A stretch of DNA of 64,000 nucleotides. Origin: an uncultured Rhodospirillales bacterium. Its GTDB lineage: Bacteria; Pseudomonadota; Alphaproteobacteria; Acetobacterales; Acetobacteraceae. How positions within the stretch are numbered: the first letter of the stretch is position 1; each line of letters opens with the position of its first letter. The notes under the pieces are model-generated. The model was not told where the DNA came from, searched no databases, and saw only the letters and a program-made list of their open reading frames with translations. Made by a program: the position numbers and the translations under genes. Where the stretch lies: the NCBI GenBank assembly GCA_903928895.1, contig CAIYSR010000093.1:124001-188000 (forward strand), in the 5' to 3' direction. Shown here one piece after another: positions 27,101 to 36,444 of the stretch.

Positions 27101-27115
27101 GTTCGTATTTTGTTC
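27101..27115 (+). promoter_or_regulatory. LexA-type SOS box upstream of recA (forward)
   Basis: GTTCGTATTTTGTTC is an exact GTTC-N7-GTTC direct repeat, the LexA operator of alphaproteobacteria. It lies 150 nt upstream of the recA ATG in an AT-rich stretch that probably holds the promoter. LexA would repress recA until DNA damage. Confidence 0.85.
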
Positions 27116-27133
27116 TTGCGCGACGTGATTGAC

Positions 27134-27148
27134 GAACATATAACGAAC
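27134..27148 (-). promoter_or_regulatory. Second LexA-type SOS box upstream of recA (reverse)
   Basis: GAACATATAACGAAC is GAAC-N7-GAAC, that is GTTC-N7-GTTC on the minus strand. It lies 18 nt after the first box. Two opposed boxes suggest paired LexA dimers or tighter repression of recA. Confidence 0.75.
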
Positions 27149-27265
27149 GAAAGGTTAATCTTTCTGCCGTCATTCCTTGCCTGGGTGTCGCCACGTGTGA
27201 CAGACTCGCGCCCGACGGCGCAGGATGACTGACCAGCCGCACGCCGAACCCAGGAGACGGGACGC

Positions 27266-28314
<1,049 letters not shown>

Positions 28315-28318
<4 letters not shown>

Positions 28319-28734
28319 CCGGGATTCCCCTCTCCAGTGCCGATCTGGAGCTGATCGCGGCGGCGGAGGAGACCCTGAGCCGCCACTACCGGCCGTTCTG
28401 GCATACTGTTGCTGCGGCCATCCGTGGCGGCGACGGAAGGATCTGGACCGGAATTCACCTTGGCGCCACAGTGGGGCGGATGGCGATCTGTGCCGAGCCG
28501 ATTGCCTTCGGCCGCGCGATCCTGGAAGGCGACGGCACCGTCACGACCGGTGTGGCTCTGCGCCATCCCAAGCCGGAGGAGGCGGATCGCCGGATTGCTG
28601 TCGTCGCGCCCTGCGGCGCCTGCCGCGAGTTGTTTGCCGATCACGCGCCGGACGCCTGGATCATCATGCCAGGCCGGGAGGGACCGACGAAGATGCCAGT
28701 CTCGGCCCTGCTGCCGCTGCCCTACATGCGCTGA
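28315..28734 (+). CDS. Cytidine/blasticidin-S deaminase-like protein (probable CTG start)
   Basis: 139 aa if started at CTG 28315, which overlaps the recA stop (CTGA) and has GGAGG 7 nt upstream. No ATG, GTG or TTG exists in this frame until GTG 28471. Starting there would lose the first 52 residues and cut the fold just before its first zinc ligand. The zinc site is ICAEPIAF (Cys and catalytic Glu) plus [10 protein letters not shown]. The family deaminates cytidine-like bases. The closest pattern is the short cytidine deaminase/BSD group. Translational coupling to recA is implied, and a link to nucleotide salvage during repair is only a guess. Confidence 0.75.
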
Positions 28735-28738
28735 TGCC

Positions 28739-29728
28739 GTGACCAGGCAGCCCTACTACAATGGCCCGCTGTCTGACCACTTCGACGGCACCTGCTTCTT
28801 TCTGCCCGGCCAGCTCGCCACCGCTCGCAAAGGCAGTCTGGCCACCATCGCCCGGCTGCGCTTCGCGGGAACCCGGGCCCACTGGCCGAAGCACTTCCCC
28901 AGCCAATACGCCGGCGCTCGGCCGCCGGTGCGGGTCGATGGCGTCCGGATCACGCTGGTCGGCCACGCGAGCTTCCTGATCCAGATCGCCGGGCGCAATC
29001 TGCTGGTCGACCCGGTCTGGTCCCGGCGCGCGAGTCCAACCCAATGGCTCGGTCCCAGCCGTGCCAATCCACCGGGCATCGCGCTTGCCGACCTGCCACC
29101 GATCGACGCCGTGCTGATCACGCACAACCACTACGACCATATGGACCTGCCGACGATCCGCCGGCTCTGGCAGGCGCATGAGGCCCCGGTGATCGCACCG
29201 CTCGGCAATACGGAGGTTCTGCGTAGCGCCCACCGTGCGCTCGTCGTGACGGAACTCGACTGGCACGACCAGCATGTCCTCGCCCCCGATCTCGCGGTCA
29301 CCTTGCTGCCGTCGCAGCACTGGTCCGCCCGCGGCCTGAATGACCGTCGGATGGCGCTGTGGGGCTCTTTCCTGATCCGGATACCCGGGTTCACCCTGCT
29401 CCATATCGGCGACACCGCCTATGGCGACGGCGCAACTTTCCGCGATATCCGCGCCCGCCACGGCGCCCCGGACCTCGCCATCATCCCGATCGGCGCCTAT
29501 GAGCCGCGCTGGTTCATGCACACCGCCCATGTCAATCCGGAGGAGGCGGTCCGGGCCATGCAGGACCTCGGGGCCGCCCAGGCACTTGGCCATCATTGGG
29601 GCACCTTCCAACTCACCGACGAGCCGATCGAGGCGCCGGCGCATGATCTTGCACTGGCCCTGGCCGCGCGGCACATCCCGCCGGAGTGCTTCCTTGCGAT
29701 GCGGCCCGGCCAGGCCTGGGTGCCATGA
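28739..29728 (+). CDS. MBL-fold metal-dependent hydrolase (UlaG/NAPE-PLD-like)
   Basis: 329 aa. It begins YYNGPLSDHFDGTCFF, carries the metallo-beta-lactamase motif THNHYDHMD, and has later metal ligands in HIGDTAYGD and QALGHHWGTF. Proteins of this group are annotated as NAPE-PLD/UlaG-like lactonases or phosphodiesterases. GTG 28739 begins 4 nt after the deaminase stop. An upstream in-frame start lies inside the deaminase gene and is not supported. Confidence 0.82.
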   Translation: MTRQPYYNGPLSDHFDGTCFFLPGQLATARKGSLATIARLRFAGTRAHWPKHFPSQYAGARPPVRVDGVRITLVGHASFLIQIAGRNLLVDPVWSRRASPTQWLGPSRANPPGIALADLPPIDAVLITHNHYDHMDLPTIRRLWQAHEAPVIAPLGNTEVLRSAHRALVVTELDWHDQHVLAPDLAVTLLPSQHWSARGLNDRRMALWGSFLIRIPGFTLLHIGDTAYGDGATFRDIRARHGAPDLAIIPIGAYEPRWFMHTAHVNPEEAVRAMQDLGAAQALGHHWGTFQLTDEPIEAPAHDLALALAARHIPPECFLAMRPGQAWVP

Positions 29729-29784
29729 CGGCGAACTGTGCTAACCTGCGACATCCGATCCGCGCCGAAGGAGCCGCAAGCCGC

Positions 29785-30258
29785 ATGATGTTCCGCCGCA
29801 CCTTGCTCGCCGGCCTCGCCGCCGTCGCCGCCCGCCCGGGGTTCGCCCAGACTGGGCCGCAGCCCGAGCTTCCCAAAGAGAAACTCGTCATCGTCACTCG
29901 CGACGGCAAGCAGCACGCATTCTCCGTCGAAATGGCACTGAGCACGGATCAGCAGACCATCGGCCTGATGTTCCGCGCTGCGGTGCCGCCGGACGGCGGC
30001 ATGTTGTTCGATTGGGGCAGCCCGCGGCCATCGCAGATGTGGATGCGCAACACCGTCAGCGCGCTCGATATGCTCTTCATCAATGCCGATGGCACCATCC
30101 GCGCCATCGCCGAACACACAGTGCCGCAATCCCTCGCCACGATTGATAGCCACGGCCCGGTCCGTGCCACGCTTGAGCTGGCGGCCGGCACGGCGGAGCG
30201 ACTCGACATCAGGGTCGGTGACAAGGCGCACCAACGGATTTTCAACAACGCCCTCTGA
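29785..30258 (+). CDS. Exported DUF192 protein
   Basis: 157 aa. A signal peptide (FRRTLLAGLAAVAARPGFAQ) is followed by a DUF192 domain with the landmark GLMFRAAVPPDGGMLFDW and WMRNTVSALDMLFI segments. The family is widespread and of unknown function. AAGGAG lies upstream of the ATG at 29785, and ATG 29788 is equally possible. Confidence 0.85.
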   Translation: MMFRRTLLAGLAAVAARPGFAQTGPQPELPKEKLVIVTRDGKQHAFSVEMALSTDQQTIGLMFRAAVPPDGGMLFDWGSPRPSQMWMRNTVSALDMLFINADGTIRAIAEHTVPQSLATIDSHGPVRATLELAAGTAERLDIRVGDKAHQRIFNNAL

Positions 30259-30316
30259 CCTGCGCCTCGGCTGACCCTTGCTTTCGCGGCCTCGCCCTCA
30301 TAGGGTCCGCCGCAAT

Positions 30317-30393
30317 CGGGGCGTGGCGCAGCCTGGTAGCGCGCGTGTTTTGGGTACACGAGGCCGCCGGTTCGAGTCCGGCCGCCCCGACCA
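30317..30393 (+). tRNA. tRNA-Pro (anticodon UGG)
   Basis: Cloverleaf of 77 nt with encoded CCA. The acceptor stem CGGGGCG (30317-30323) pairs with CGCCCCG (30383-30389), the D arm contains CAGCCTGGTAGC, the T loop is TTCGAGT, and the discriminator is A at 30390. The anticodon stem CGTGT/ACACG encloses loop TTTGGGT, giving UGG, which reads CCA and wobbles to other Pro codons. Confidence 0.97.
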
Positions 30394-30414
30394 TGACGAG
30401 AAGGATGTTTTGCG

Positions 30415-30726
30415 ATGACCGCCAAGGCACGGATTTTCCAACAGCCCAGGAACGCGATGCAGTCCGGCCAGGCCGGCACGCATGAGTGGATCCTCGAATT
30501 CGAGCAATCCGAGGCTCGCAAGGCCGATCCGCTGATGGGCTGGATCGGCAGCGCCGACACTCAGGCCCAGGTGCGTCTCAAGTTCGACAGCCGCGACGAA
30601 GCCGTGGCCTATGCCGAAAAGAACGACCTGGCATATTCGGTCGAACTGCCCAAGGTCCGCCGCATTATCCCCAAAGCCTACGCCGACAACTTCAAGAACA
30701 ACCGCCCGGAAAACTGGACGCACTGA
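30415..30726 (+). CDS. NDUFS4-like ETC complex I subunit
   Basis: 103 aa matching the conserved region of the accessory NADH dehydrogenase subunit NDUFS4. It starts AKARIFQQPRNAMQSG, contains WILEFEQ and GWIGSADT, and ends PKAYADNFKNNRPENWTH. It occurs in alphaproteobacteria and mitochondria and stabilises the NADH-oxidising module. It is encoded alone, 21 nt after tRNA-Pro, away from the nuo operon. Confidence 0.9.
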   Translation: MTAKARIFQQPRNAMQSGQAGTHEWILEFEQSEARKADPLMGWIGSADTQAQVRLKFDSRDEAVAYAEKNDLAYSVELPKVRRIIPKAYADNFKNNRPENWTH

Positions 30727-30750
30727 CGTCCAGCTTCCTGGCCGCCCCGC

Positions 30751-32232
30751 TCACTCCAGCGGATCAAGTGGCCAGATCGGCCGTCGCGTGTGCCGATACG
30801 GCATGGTCTTGAGGATCATCGAGCCCAGCCCATTGCCATCGACCGTGATCACCTCGCGCGCCAGCGGCCCGAAGGCGGCGCGGAAATGGTGGTTGGATTT
30901 CACCGCCACCGTGGCCTTGCGCGCCGGATCACAGCCGAGCGAGGTCAACTGCGCCGTGTCCGTCGCTTGGCCGTTGTTGGTGATCAGCGCGATCTCGATC
31001 CCGCCCACCCGGATCAGCGCCGACGGCCCGTAGTCCCGCCACACCCCGCCGCCCATCGGCCCGAAAGTCTGGAATTTTCCGTCGGTCAGGCTCACCACCG
31101 AAGCCGTCACCGTGAGCGGTCCGCCCCCGGCCCGGGGGTCATGCTTGCCACCGATGGTGAGGCTGCCGCTGTTCCCGACCCCGAGAGCAGTGGCATCACG
31201 CACCGCCTGCGGGTCGAAAATCGCATAGAACGCCGTGTTCTGCAGGTCGGCCACAATCATCGCGCGCAGCAGATCGGTCGAGTCGCCGTAATGCCCACTG
31301 CCCGGATTATCCGTCACATCGGCCATCACCAGCGGCCGGTCGTGCTTGCCCTCGCCGTCCTTGCAGTGTCCGATGGCCTCCGCCAGCGGCCAGTTGGTGA
31401 CGCTGAGGAACGCCCGCGTCTTCCAGGCATAGTCCATGAACTCCTCGGCGATCGCCTGGCCCGCCGGATCGGCGCCATTGGTCGTCACCGTGACGGACGG
31501 CCCGATGTCATGGATATCCGCCGCGGTGAACCCCGAACAAACGCTGACCACCAACGCCCGCCCGGCCTGCTCCAACGCCGCGCCGCGCTCGATCAACTCG
31601 CGCATCGGCCCGACCTGGGTGCGCCCGCCATTGAGCCCGCGCAGCATCGGCCGCTTGGCGATCGCGGTGCGCGGATGGATTTCCCCCAGCATCGCCCGCT
31701 GCAACAACTCCGCCCCCTGCCACGCTCGCTCGTAGTAGTCGACATGCGGATAGGTCCGCACCGCGATCAGCGCATTGGCGCATTCCGCCATCTGTTCGGT
31801 GATGTTGCCGTGCAGATCGAGCGTGACCACGATCGGCACATCGGCCCCCACCTTTGCGCGCAGCCGCCGCAGGATTTCGCCCTCGCCATCCTCGAACCCC
31901 TCAGCCACCATGGCGCCGTGCAGATGCAGCAGCGCCCCGTCGATGCCGCCATCGGCCCCGGCCAACAGCAACCCGGTGATGGTCTCGAAGGTCTCGGCGG
32001 TGATGGTGCCGGACGGATTGGCCGAGGCCGCCACCGGATGGCTCAGCGTCCAGCCAAACTTCTGTGCCGCCTCGAAGGTCGCGCCGAACTCGGAGCGGGT
32101 GCCCAGCCGCTGCGCCGGGATCTCGTTGGCAGTCAGAAAGGTCCGTCGTCGAAAATTCTCCATCGTGGTCGGCACCACGCTGAACGTATTGGTCTCATGG
32201 GCGAATTCACCCGTCAGCACCCGAAATCCCAT
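30751..32232 (-). CDS. M81 family metallopeptidase (MlrC-like)
   Basis: 493 aa. It has the N-terminal GEFAHETNTFS motif, LHLHGAMVAEGFEDGEGE, VVTLDLHGNITEQM and DNPGSGHYGDST of the DUF1485/MlrC family, named for the microcystin-degrading peptidase. The conserved His/Asp/Glu residues suggest zinc dependence; natural substrates in most bacteria are unknown. ATG 32232 has GGGGAG upstream. A 36-residue upstream extension has no family match. It overlaps the DUF2161 gene. Confidence 0.85.
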   Translation of the reverse strand: MGFRVLTGEFAHETNTFSVVPTTMENFRRRTFLTANEIPAQRLGTRSEFGATFEAAQKFGWTLSHPVAASANPSGTITAETFETITGLLLAGADGGIDGALLHLHGAMVAEGFEDGEGEILRRLRAKVGADVPIVVTLDLHGNITEQMAECANALIAVRTYPHVDYYERAWQGAELLQRAMLGEIHPRTAIAKRPMLRGLNGGRTQVGPMRELIERGAALEQAGRALVVSVCSGFTAADIHDIGPSVTVTTNGADPAGQAIAEEFMDYAWKTRAFLSVTNWPLAEAIGHCKDGEGKHDRPLVMADVTDNPGSGHYGDSTDLLRAMIVADLQNTAFYAIFDPQAVRDATALGVGNSGSLTIGGKHDPRAGGGPLTVTASVVSLTDGKFQTFGPMGGGVWRDYGPSALIRVGGIEIALITNNGQATDTAQLTSLGCDPARKATVAVKSNHHFRAAFGPLAREVITVDGNGLGSMILKTMPYRHTRRPIWPLDPLE

Positions 32233-32899
32233 CTGTCGTGCTCCCCGTGATATGGTCGGCCCAGATACGCAAAGCATCGTGCCCGGCCGGAGTGAGAGCG
32301 TAGACGCCCTTGGCGGTGCGTTCAAACCAGCCATAGACATTGCGCAACAACATGGTGCCGGCCTCGGGCACCACGGCCTTCAGGTCACGCGGACGCTGCG
32401 GCGCCGCGCGCAACTGATGCGCCAACGCGAGCGCCTGCTGGCGATACGCCGTCATCCGCGCCCCGCGCGCATGCCCCCCCTCCATGGGATCGCCCCGGCG
32501 TCGCGCAAATTCGCGCAGGATCAGCCGCCGGCGCACCCCATTGCGGCGCGGCGTGTAGGGCCCGGCCTCGACCAGCGTCGTGACCTGCCCGGTGCTCAGC
32601 GTAACCGCGAGCAGACCAATCCCCAGCAGCCGACACAAGTGATGCGCCCGCCGGTCCCGATCCCGCCCCTTGCGCGTTGCCGGCACCGCGAGCCAGACCT
32701 CGTCGGCGCTGCGCATCCGCTCCACCGCCTGCAACACCAGCTCGAAATTCAACCCCAGCTTGAGTTCGGCGATCACCAGCATCGGCGGCTCGCCGTCGCG
32801 CAGCGCCACCACATCGGCGCCCACGATCTCACCCTTCACCGTGAACCCGAGCCCCTCCAGGAACCGCTTGACCGGGCCGTAAAGCGCCGTCTCGCTCAG
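32207..32899 (-). CDS. DUF2161 PD-(D/E)XK-type protein (probable CTG start)
   Basis: 230 aa if begun at CTG 32899, which overlaps the stop of the CMD gene (CTGA). Between the in-frame stop just upstream and GTG 32839 there is no ATG, GTG or TTG. Yet the 20 residues in this stretch (SETALYGPVKRFLEGLG) are the usual start of the family. The PD-(D/E)XK-like core is GADVVAL ... MLVIAELKLG. The C-terminal half has a winged-helix-like segment (NVYGWFERTAKGVYALT). Family members are putative nucleases or phosphodiesterases with unknown targets. Confidence 0.72.
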   Translation of the reverse strand: MSETALYGPVKRFLEGLGFTVKGEIVGADVVALRDGEPPMLVIAELKLGLNFELVLQAVERMRSADEVWLAVPATRKGRDRDRRAHHLCRLLGIGLLAVTLSTGQVTTLVEAGPYTPRRNGVRRRLILREFARRRGDPMEGGHARGARMTAYRQQALALAHQLRAAPQRPRDLKAVVPEAGTMLLRNVYGWFERTAKGVYALTPAGHDALRIWADHITGSTTDGISGADG

Positions 32900-33351
32900 C
32901 GCATCCCGCCTTCAACCGCCTGGCGCGGCTCCGCAGTCGCCACCTGCGCCTCGCACGCCCGCATCACCTCCTGGCCCGTCATGTTCCAGGTGTTGATGCC
33001 GCCGACCATGATCACCTGCACCAGTCCCTCGGCCAATTCCTGCAACGTCAGGCCGAGCTTCATCGCATTGCCGGCATGGCTCATCGCCCCCTTGAGGTCG
33101 CCGCGCAGCACGTCGAGCAGCACGTAGATGAATTCCTTGGTCTTCAAATCGAGCCCGCCCTCGGCGCTCGAATCCCGCATCAGCGCGCTGCGGATCAGCC
33201 CATACCCGGCAAACGCCGCCGGCGCGTGTTTGGCCAGCAACTGGAATGAATCCGGCACCCGCCCGCTGGTGGCGGTAAAATTGGCGATCCCGGCCTCGGT
33301 CGCCTGCGCAATCAACTCGGTCGTGCTGAGCTTGGGCATCATGCCATCCAT
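32896..33351 (-). CDS. Carboxymuconolactone decarboxylase (AhpD/CMD)-family protein
   Basis: 151 aa, helical. The CMD core is TKEFIYVLLDVLRGDLKGAMSHAGNAMKLGLT followed by LAEGLVQVIMVGG, here split into two visible segments. The Cys-x-x-Cys pair of AhpD peroxidase partners is absent; only the His of the motif (SHAGNA) is kept. Redox activity is therefore unlikely. Its start overlaps the 3' end of the cysteine-synthase gene, so it is probably in an operon with it. Confidence 0.75.
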   Translation of the reverse strand: MDGMMPKLSTTELIAQATEAGIANFTATSGRVPDSFQLLAKHAPAAFAGYGLIRSALMRDSSAEGGLDLKTKEFIYVLLDVLRGDLKGAMSHAGNAMKLGLTLQELAEGLVQVIMVGGINTWNMTGQEVMRACEAQVATAEPRQAVEGGMR

Positions 33352-34352
33352 GGGGGCGTCGGCAGCCCCTTGCTGCGGAGAAATTCCGGATTGAACAACT
33401 TGGACTGGTAGCGCGCGCCACCGTCGCAGAGAATGGTCACGATGGTATGCCCCGGCCCCATTTCGCGGGCCACCCGGATGGCGGCGGCCACATTGATCCC
33501 CGCCGATCCACCCACCGACAGCCCCTCATGGATTTGCAGATTGAACACCTGCTCCAGCGCCTCCGCATCGCCGATCCGCACCGCATCGTCGATCGGCACA
33601 TCCTCGAGGTTCCCCGGCACCCGGCCCTGCCCGATCCCCTCGGTGATCGAACTGCCCGCGACCGTCAGGTCATTGCTCTTCACCCAGCCGTACAGGCAGG
33701 ACCCCTCGGGGTCCGCCAGCACGATCCGCACCGCGGGATTGCGCGCCTTCAACGCCAGCGCCACTCCGGCCAAGGTGCCGCCGGTACCGCACGCGCAGGT
33801 AAACGCATCCACCCCCCCCGCCGTCTGATGCCAGATCTCCGGCCCCGTCGTCGCCTGGTGCCCCTCGCGATTGGCGAGATTGTCGAACTGGTTCGCCCAC
33901 ACCGCCTGCATCTCCTGCGCCAGCCGGCGCGAGACATGCACGTAGTTGCCCGGATCCTTGTACGGCTTGGCCGGCACCAGCCGCAGATCGGCCCCGATCA
34001 TCCGCAGGAAGTCGATCTTCTCCCGGCTCTGCGTCTCCGGCATCACGATCACGCTGCGATAGCCACGCGAATTGCCGACCAGGGTTAGCCCAATCCCGGT
34101 ATTGCCGGCGGTGCCCTCCACCACCGTGCCGCCGGGCTTGAGCAGTCCGCTGGACTCCGCGTCCAAGATGATGGCGAGCCCTGCCCGGTCCTTTACCGAA
34201 CCGCCGGGGTTCATGAATTCGGCCTTGCCCAGGATGTTGCAGCCGGTGGAGTCCGAAGCCCGACGCAGGCGGATCAGCGGGGTATTGCCGATCGAGGCCG
34301 CGAGATCTGCCGCTACCGGGGGGGGCACGCTGACGGCCGGTGAGTTCTGCAT
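33339..34352 (-). CDS. Cysteine synthase family protein (PLP-dependent)
   Basis: 337 aa fold-type II PLP enzyme. The PLP-binding Lys 54 is in NPGGSVKDRAG, the phosphate loop is CGTGGTLAG, and the substrate loop is TAGNTGIGL. It matches CysK-like O-acetylserine sulfhydrylases but differs from the second copy at 38.9 kb (TSGNTGIGL). The C-terminal region RYQSKLFN fits the longer CysK/CBS-like group. ATG 34352 has GGGAG upstream. A role in cysteine synthesis is likely, but beta-replacement on other acceptors is possible. Confidence 0.85.
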   Translation of the reverse strand: MQNSPAVSVPPPVAADLAASIGNTPLIRLRRASDSTGCNILGKAEFMNPGGSVKDRAGLAIILDAESSGLLKPGGTVVEGTAGNTGIGLTLVGNSRGYRSVIVMPETQSREKIDFLRMIGADLRLVPAKPYKDPGNYVHVSRRLAQEMQAVWANQFDNLANREGHQATTGPEIWHQTAGGVDAFTCACGTGGTLAGVALALKARNPAVRIVLADPEGSCLYGWVKSNDLTVAGSSITEGIGQGRVPGNLEDVPIDDAVRIGDAEALEQVFNLQIHEGLSVGGSAGINVAAAIRVAREMGPGHTIVTILCDGGARYQSKLFNPEFLRSKGLPTPPWMA

Positions 34353-34444
34353 GATGATGACGTCTCCCGCTCGTTTTGGTCGTGTGCCGGGTTGAACAGC
34401 AGCGTGCGCCGTGCGATTGCCCATGGTATTGGTCCGTACTCATC

Positions 34445-34870
34445 ATGGGGTTTCCCGGCATGGTCGACAACATCCACCCGCGTGACGTCTGGTCAGCCTT
34501 GCGCGACACGGCGAACGCCCAGCTCGTCGATGTCCGCACCGACGCCGAATGGGCCTATGTCGGCCTCGCCGATTTGTCAGAGATCGGCAAACAGCCGCTG
34601 CTCGTTCCATGGCAGATATTCCCCGCGATGCATGTCAACGAAGGATTCATCGGCCAGTTGTACGCCGCCGGGCTGACGCCCGAGCACCCCATCTATTTCC
34701 TCTGCCGCAGCGGCGTGCGCAGCCTCGCTGCGGCGCGAGCCGCGGTCGAGGCCGGATTCCCGCACAGCTACAACGTCGCCGATGGGTTCGAAGGCCCGCC
34801 CGACGCCGCCGGCCACCGCGGCGCCACTGCCGGGTGGAAAGCCGACGGCCTGCCGTGGCGGCAGCGCTAG
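34445..34870 (+). CDS. Rhodanese-like sulfurtransferase
   Basis: 141 aa single rhodanese domain. LVDVRTDAEW is the CH2A-like motif, and the active-site loop CRSGVRS carries Cys 87, which would hold a persulfide. It is divergent from the cysteine-synthase gene, fitting sulfur metabolism. ATG 34460 (MVDNIHP) is an equally good start. Confidence 0.87.
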   Translation: MGFPGMVDNIHPRDVWSALRDTANAQLVDVRTDAEWAYVGLADLSEIGKQPLLVPWQIFPAMHVNEGFIGQLYAAGLTPEHPIYFLCRSGVRSLAAARAAVEAGFPHSYNVADGFEGPPDAAGHRGATAGWKADGLPWRQR

Positions 34871-34891
34871 TCGAACGTCCGGGCACCGGCG

Positions 34892-35716
34892 ATGTTCCCC
34901 ATCCTGAGCACGATCGACGAGGGCTGGACCGCCGCCGTCGGATTCATGCGTGCCTATCCGAGGCAGAGCCTGCTGTTCGTGCTGGTCTATCTCGGGGCGG
35001 CCGGCGTAGGAGTCGGCAATTTTGTGGTGTTGCCTTTGCCGGTCTGGCTCGCCGGTCTGGCGCTGACCTGGGGGCTCGGCGTAACCGGCCTGATCCTGCT
35101 GGCACCGGTGTGGACCGCGCTCTACCGCTACGCCGTGTTGGGGGACCGCAACAGGCGGTACTGGCAGTTCGATGTACGGTTATGGCGTGTGCTGGTCGTG
35201 ATGGTGGTGATGGCGCTGATCATGCTGATCGGCGCCGTTCCGTTCGCCCTGGGCCTCGATGTGCTCCAGTTGCTCGGCGGGCGGCGGATGTTCGTGGCCG
35301 GCATCGTCGGCTTCGCCTTTACCGTCAAGGCCCTGGCGTTCTGGCTCAACGCCCGACTCGCCATCGCCCCGGCAATGGGGGCGACCGGGACACGGCCGCA
35401 GGCGATGGATACCTCCTGGGCCTATACGCGGTGGGCCTCGGCGAAAATCCTGGTGATGTTGCTGCTGGTCTACCTGCCGATGCTCTGCGCCTCCGCGTTT
35501 TTTGCCATCCTGGCGGTGCTGTTTCATGCGGCGCCCGGGTCAACCGGGGCGATGGTGCTGACGGTCGCGAACGTGGTGACGACGACCTTGGTCTCGGCGC
35601 TCACCGATCTGGTGTGGGGCGCGATCACTGGGCGGCTGGCCCTGAAGCTGGTGCAAGCTTACCGGCAGCGCACGGTGGATCTGGCGAAAGATCAGGTGGC
35701 GGTGGATGATACTTAG
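34892..35716 (+). CDS. Polytopic membrane protein of unknown function
   Basis: 274 aa with about five or six membrane helices (near residues 28-50, 53-78, 100-122, 135-155, 190-215 and 222-245). No transporter or enzyme motif is recognised. It follows the rhodanese gene by 21 nt. Confidence 0.6.
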   Translation: MFPILSTIDEGWTAAVGFMRAYPRQSLLFVLVYLGAAGVGVGNFVVLPLPVWLAGLALTWGLGVTGLILLAPVWTALYRYAVLGDRNRRYWQFDVRLWRVLVVMVVMALIMLIGAVPFALGLDVLQLLGGRRMFVAGIVGFAFTVKALAFWLNARLAIAPAMGATGTRPQAMDTSWAYTRWASAKILVMLLLVYLPMLCASAFFAILAVLFHAAPGSTGAMVLTVANVVTTTLVSALTDLVWGAITGRLALKLVQAYRQRTVDLAKDQVAVDDT

Positions 35717-35778
35717 ACCAGCATCGATCAACTGGGAATCGGTCTGATTGGTAACGGTGCGCGATCCAACAAAGCGCC

Positions 35779-36444
35779 CTAGCGCCGCCCCGCTATGGCG
35801 CGGTTTTCGAGTCGGCTGAGCAGCCGCACCAGCGGCCATAGCATCAGGAAATAGACCACCGCCGCGGCCACGATCGGCGTCGGGTTGTAGGTCAGGCTCT
35901 GCGCCTGCCGGGCCTGGAACAGCAACTCGGGCAGCGCCACCACGCTGGCCAGCGAAGTCAGCTTCACCACCTCCAGCGTATTGGACAGCAAATCGGGCAG
36001 CACCGCGCGCACCGCCTGCGGCAGCACCACCCACACCAGCGCCTGCAACCGCGACAACCCCGTGCTCCGCGCCGCCTCGATCTGTCCGGCCGGCACGCTC
36101 TCGATCCCGGCCCGAAACACCTCCCCATAGTAGGACCCGGTGTTGAGGAAGAATGCGATCCCGACACAGGCAAATCCGCCCAGTTCCAGCCCCGCGAACG
36201 GCAGCCCGGCATACAGAAAGATCAACAACACCAGCGGCGGAAACGCCCGAAAGAAATCGACCCACGCCATCAACGGCCACCGCACCCAAGGGCTGCGCAT
36301 TGTCGACAGCAATGCCAATCCCAGCCCCCCTCCGAGTCCGAGCGGCACCACCAGCAGTGAGAGCAGCACGGTGTTGCCGAGCCCGGCCAGGATGATCGGC
36401 CAGGCCTGCACCATGATCGCCGCGTTGAAGAACGTCTCGATCAC
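35779..36444 (-). CDS. Polar amino-acid ABC transporter permease (second)
   Basis: 221 aa, HisM/GlnP type. It has several membrane helices and the EAA-type loop (EVFRAGIESVPAGQIEAARSTGLS). GTG 36444 overlaps the stop of the partner permease (GTGA). With the other permease, ATPase and binding protein it forms a complete importer operon. Confidence 0.9.
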   Translation of the reverse strand: MIETFFNAAIMVQAWPIILAGLGNTVLLSLLVVPLGLGGGLGLALLSTMRSPWVRWPLMAWVDFFRAFPPLVLLIFLYAGLPFAGLELGGFACVGIAFFLNTGSYYGEVFRAGIESVPAGQIEAARSTGLSRLQALVWVVLPQAVRAVLPDLLSNTLEVVKLTSLASVVALPELLFQARQAQSLTYNPTPIVAAAVVYFLMLWPLVRLLSRLENRAIAGRR

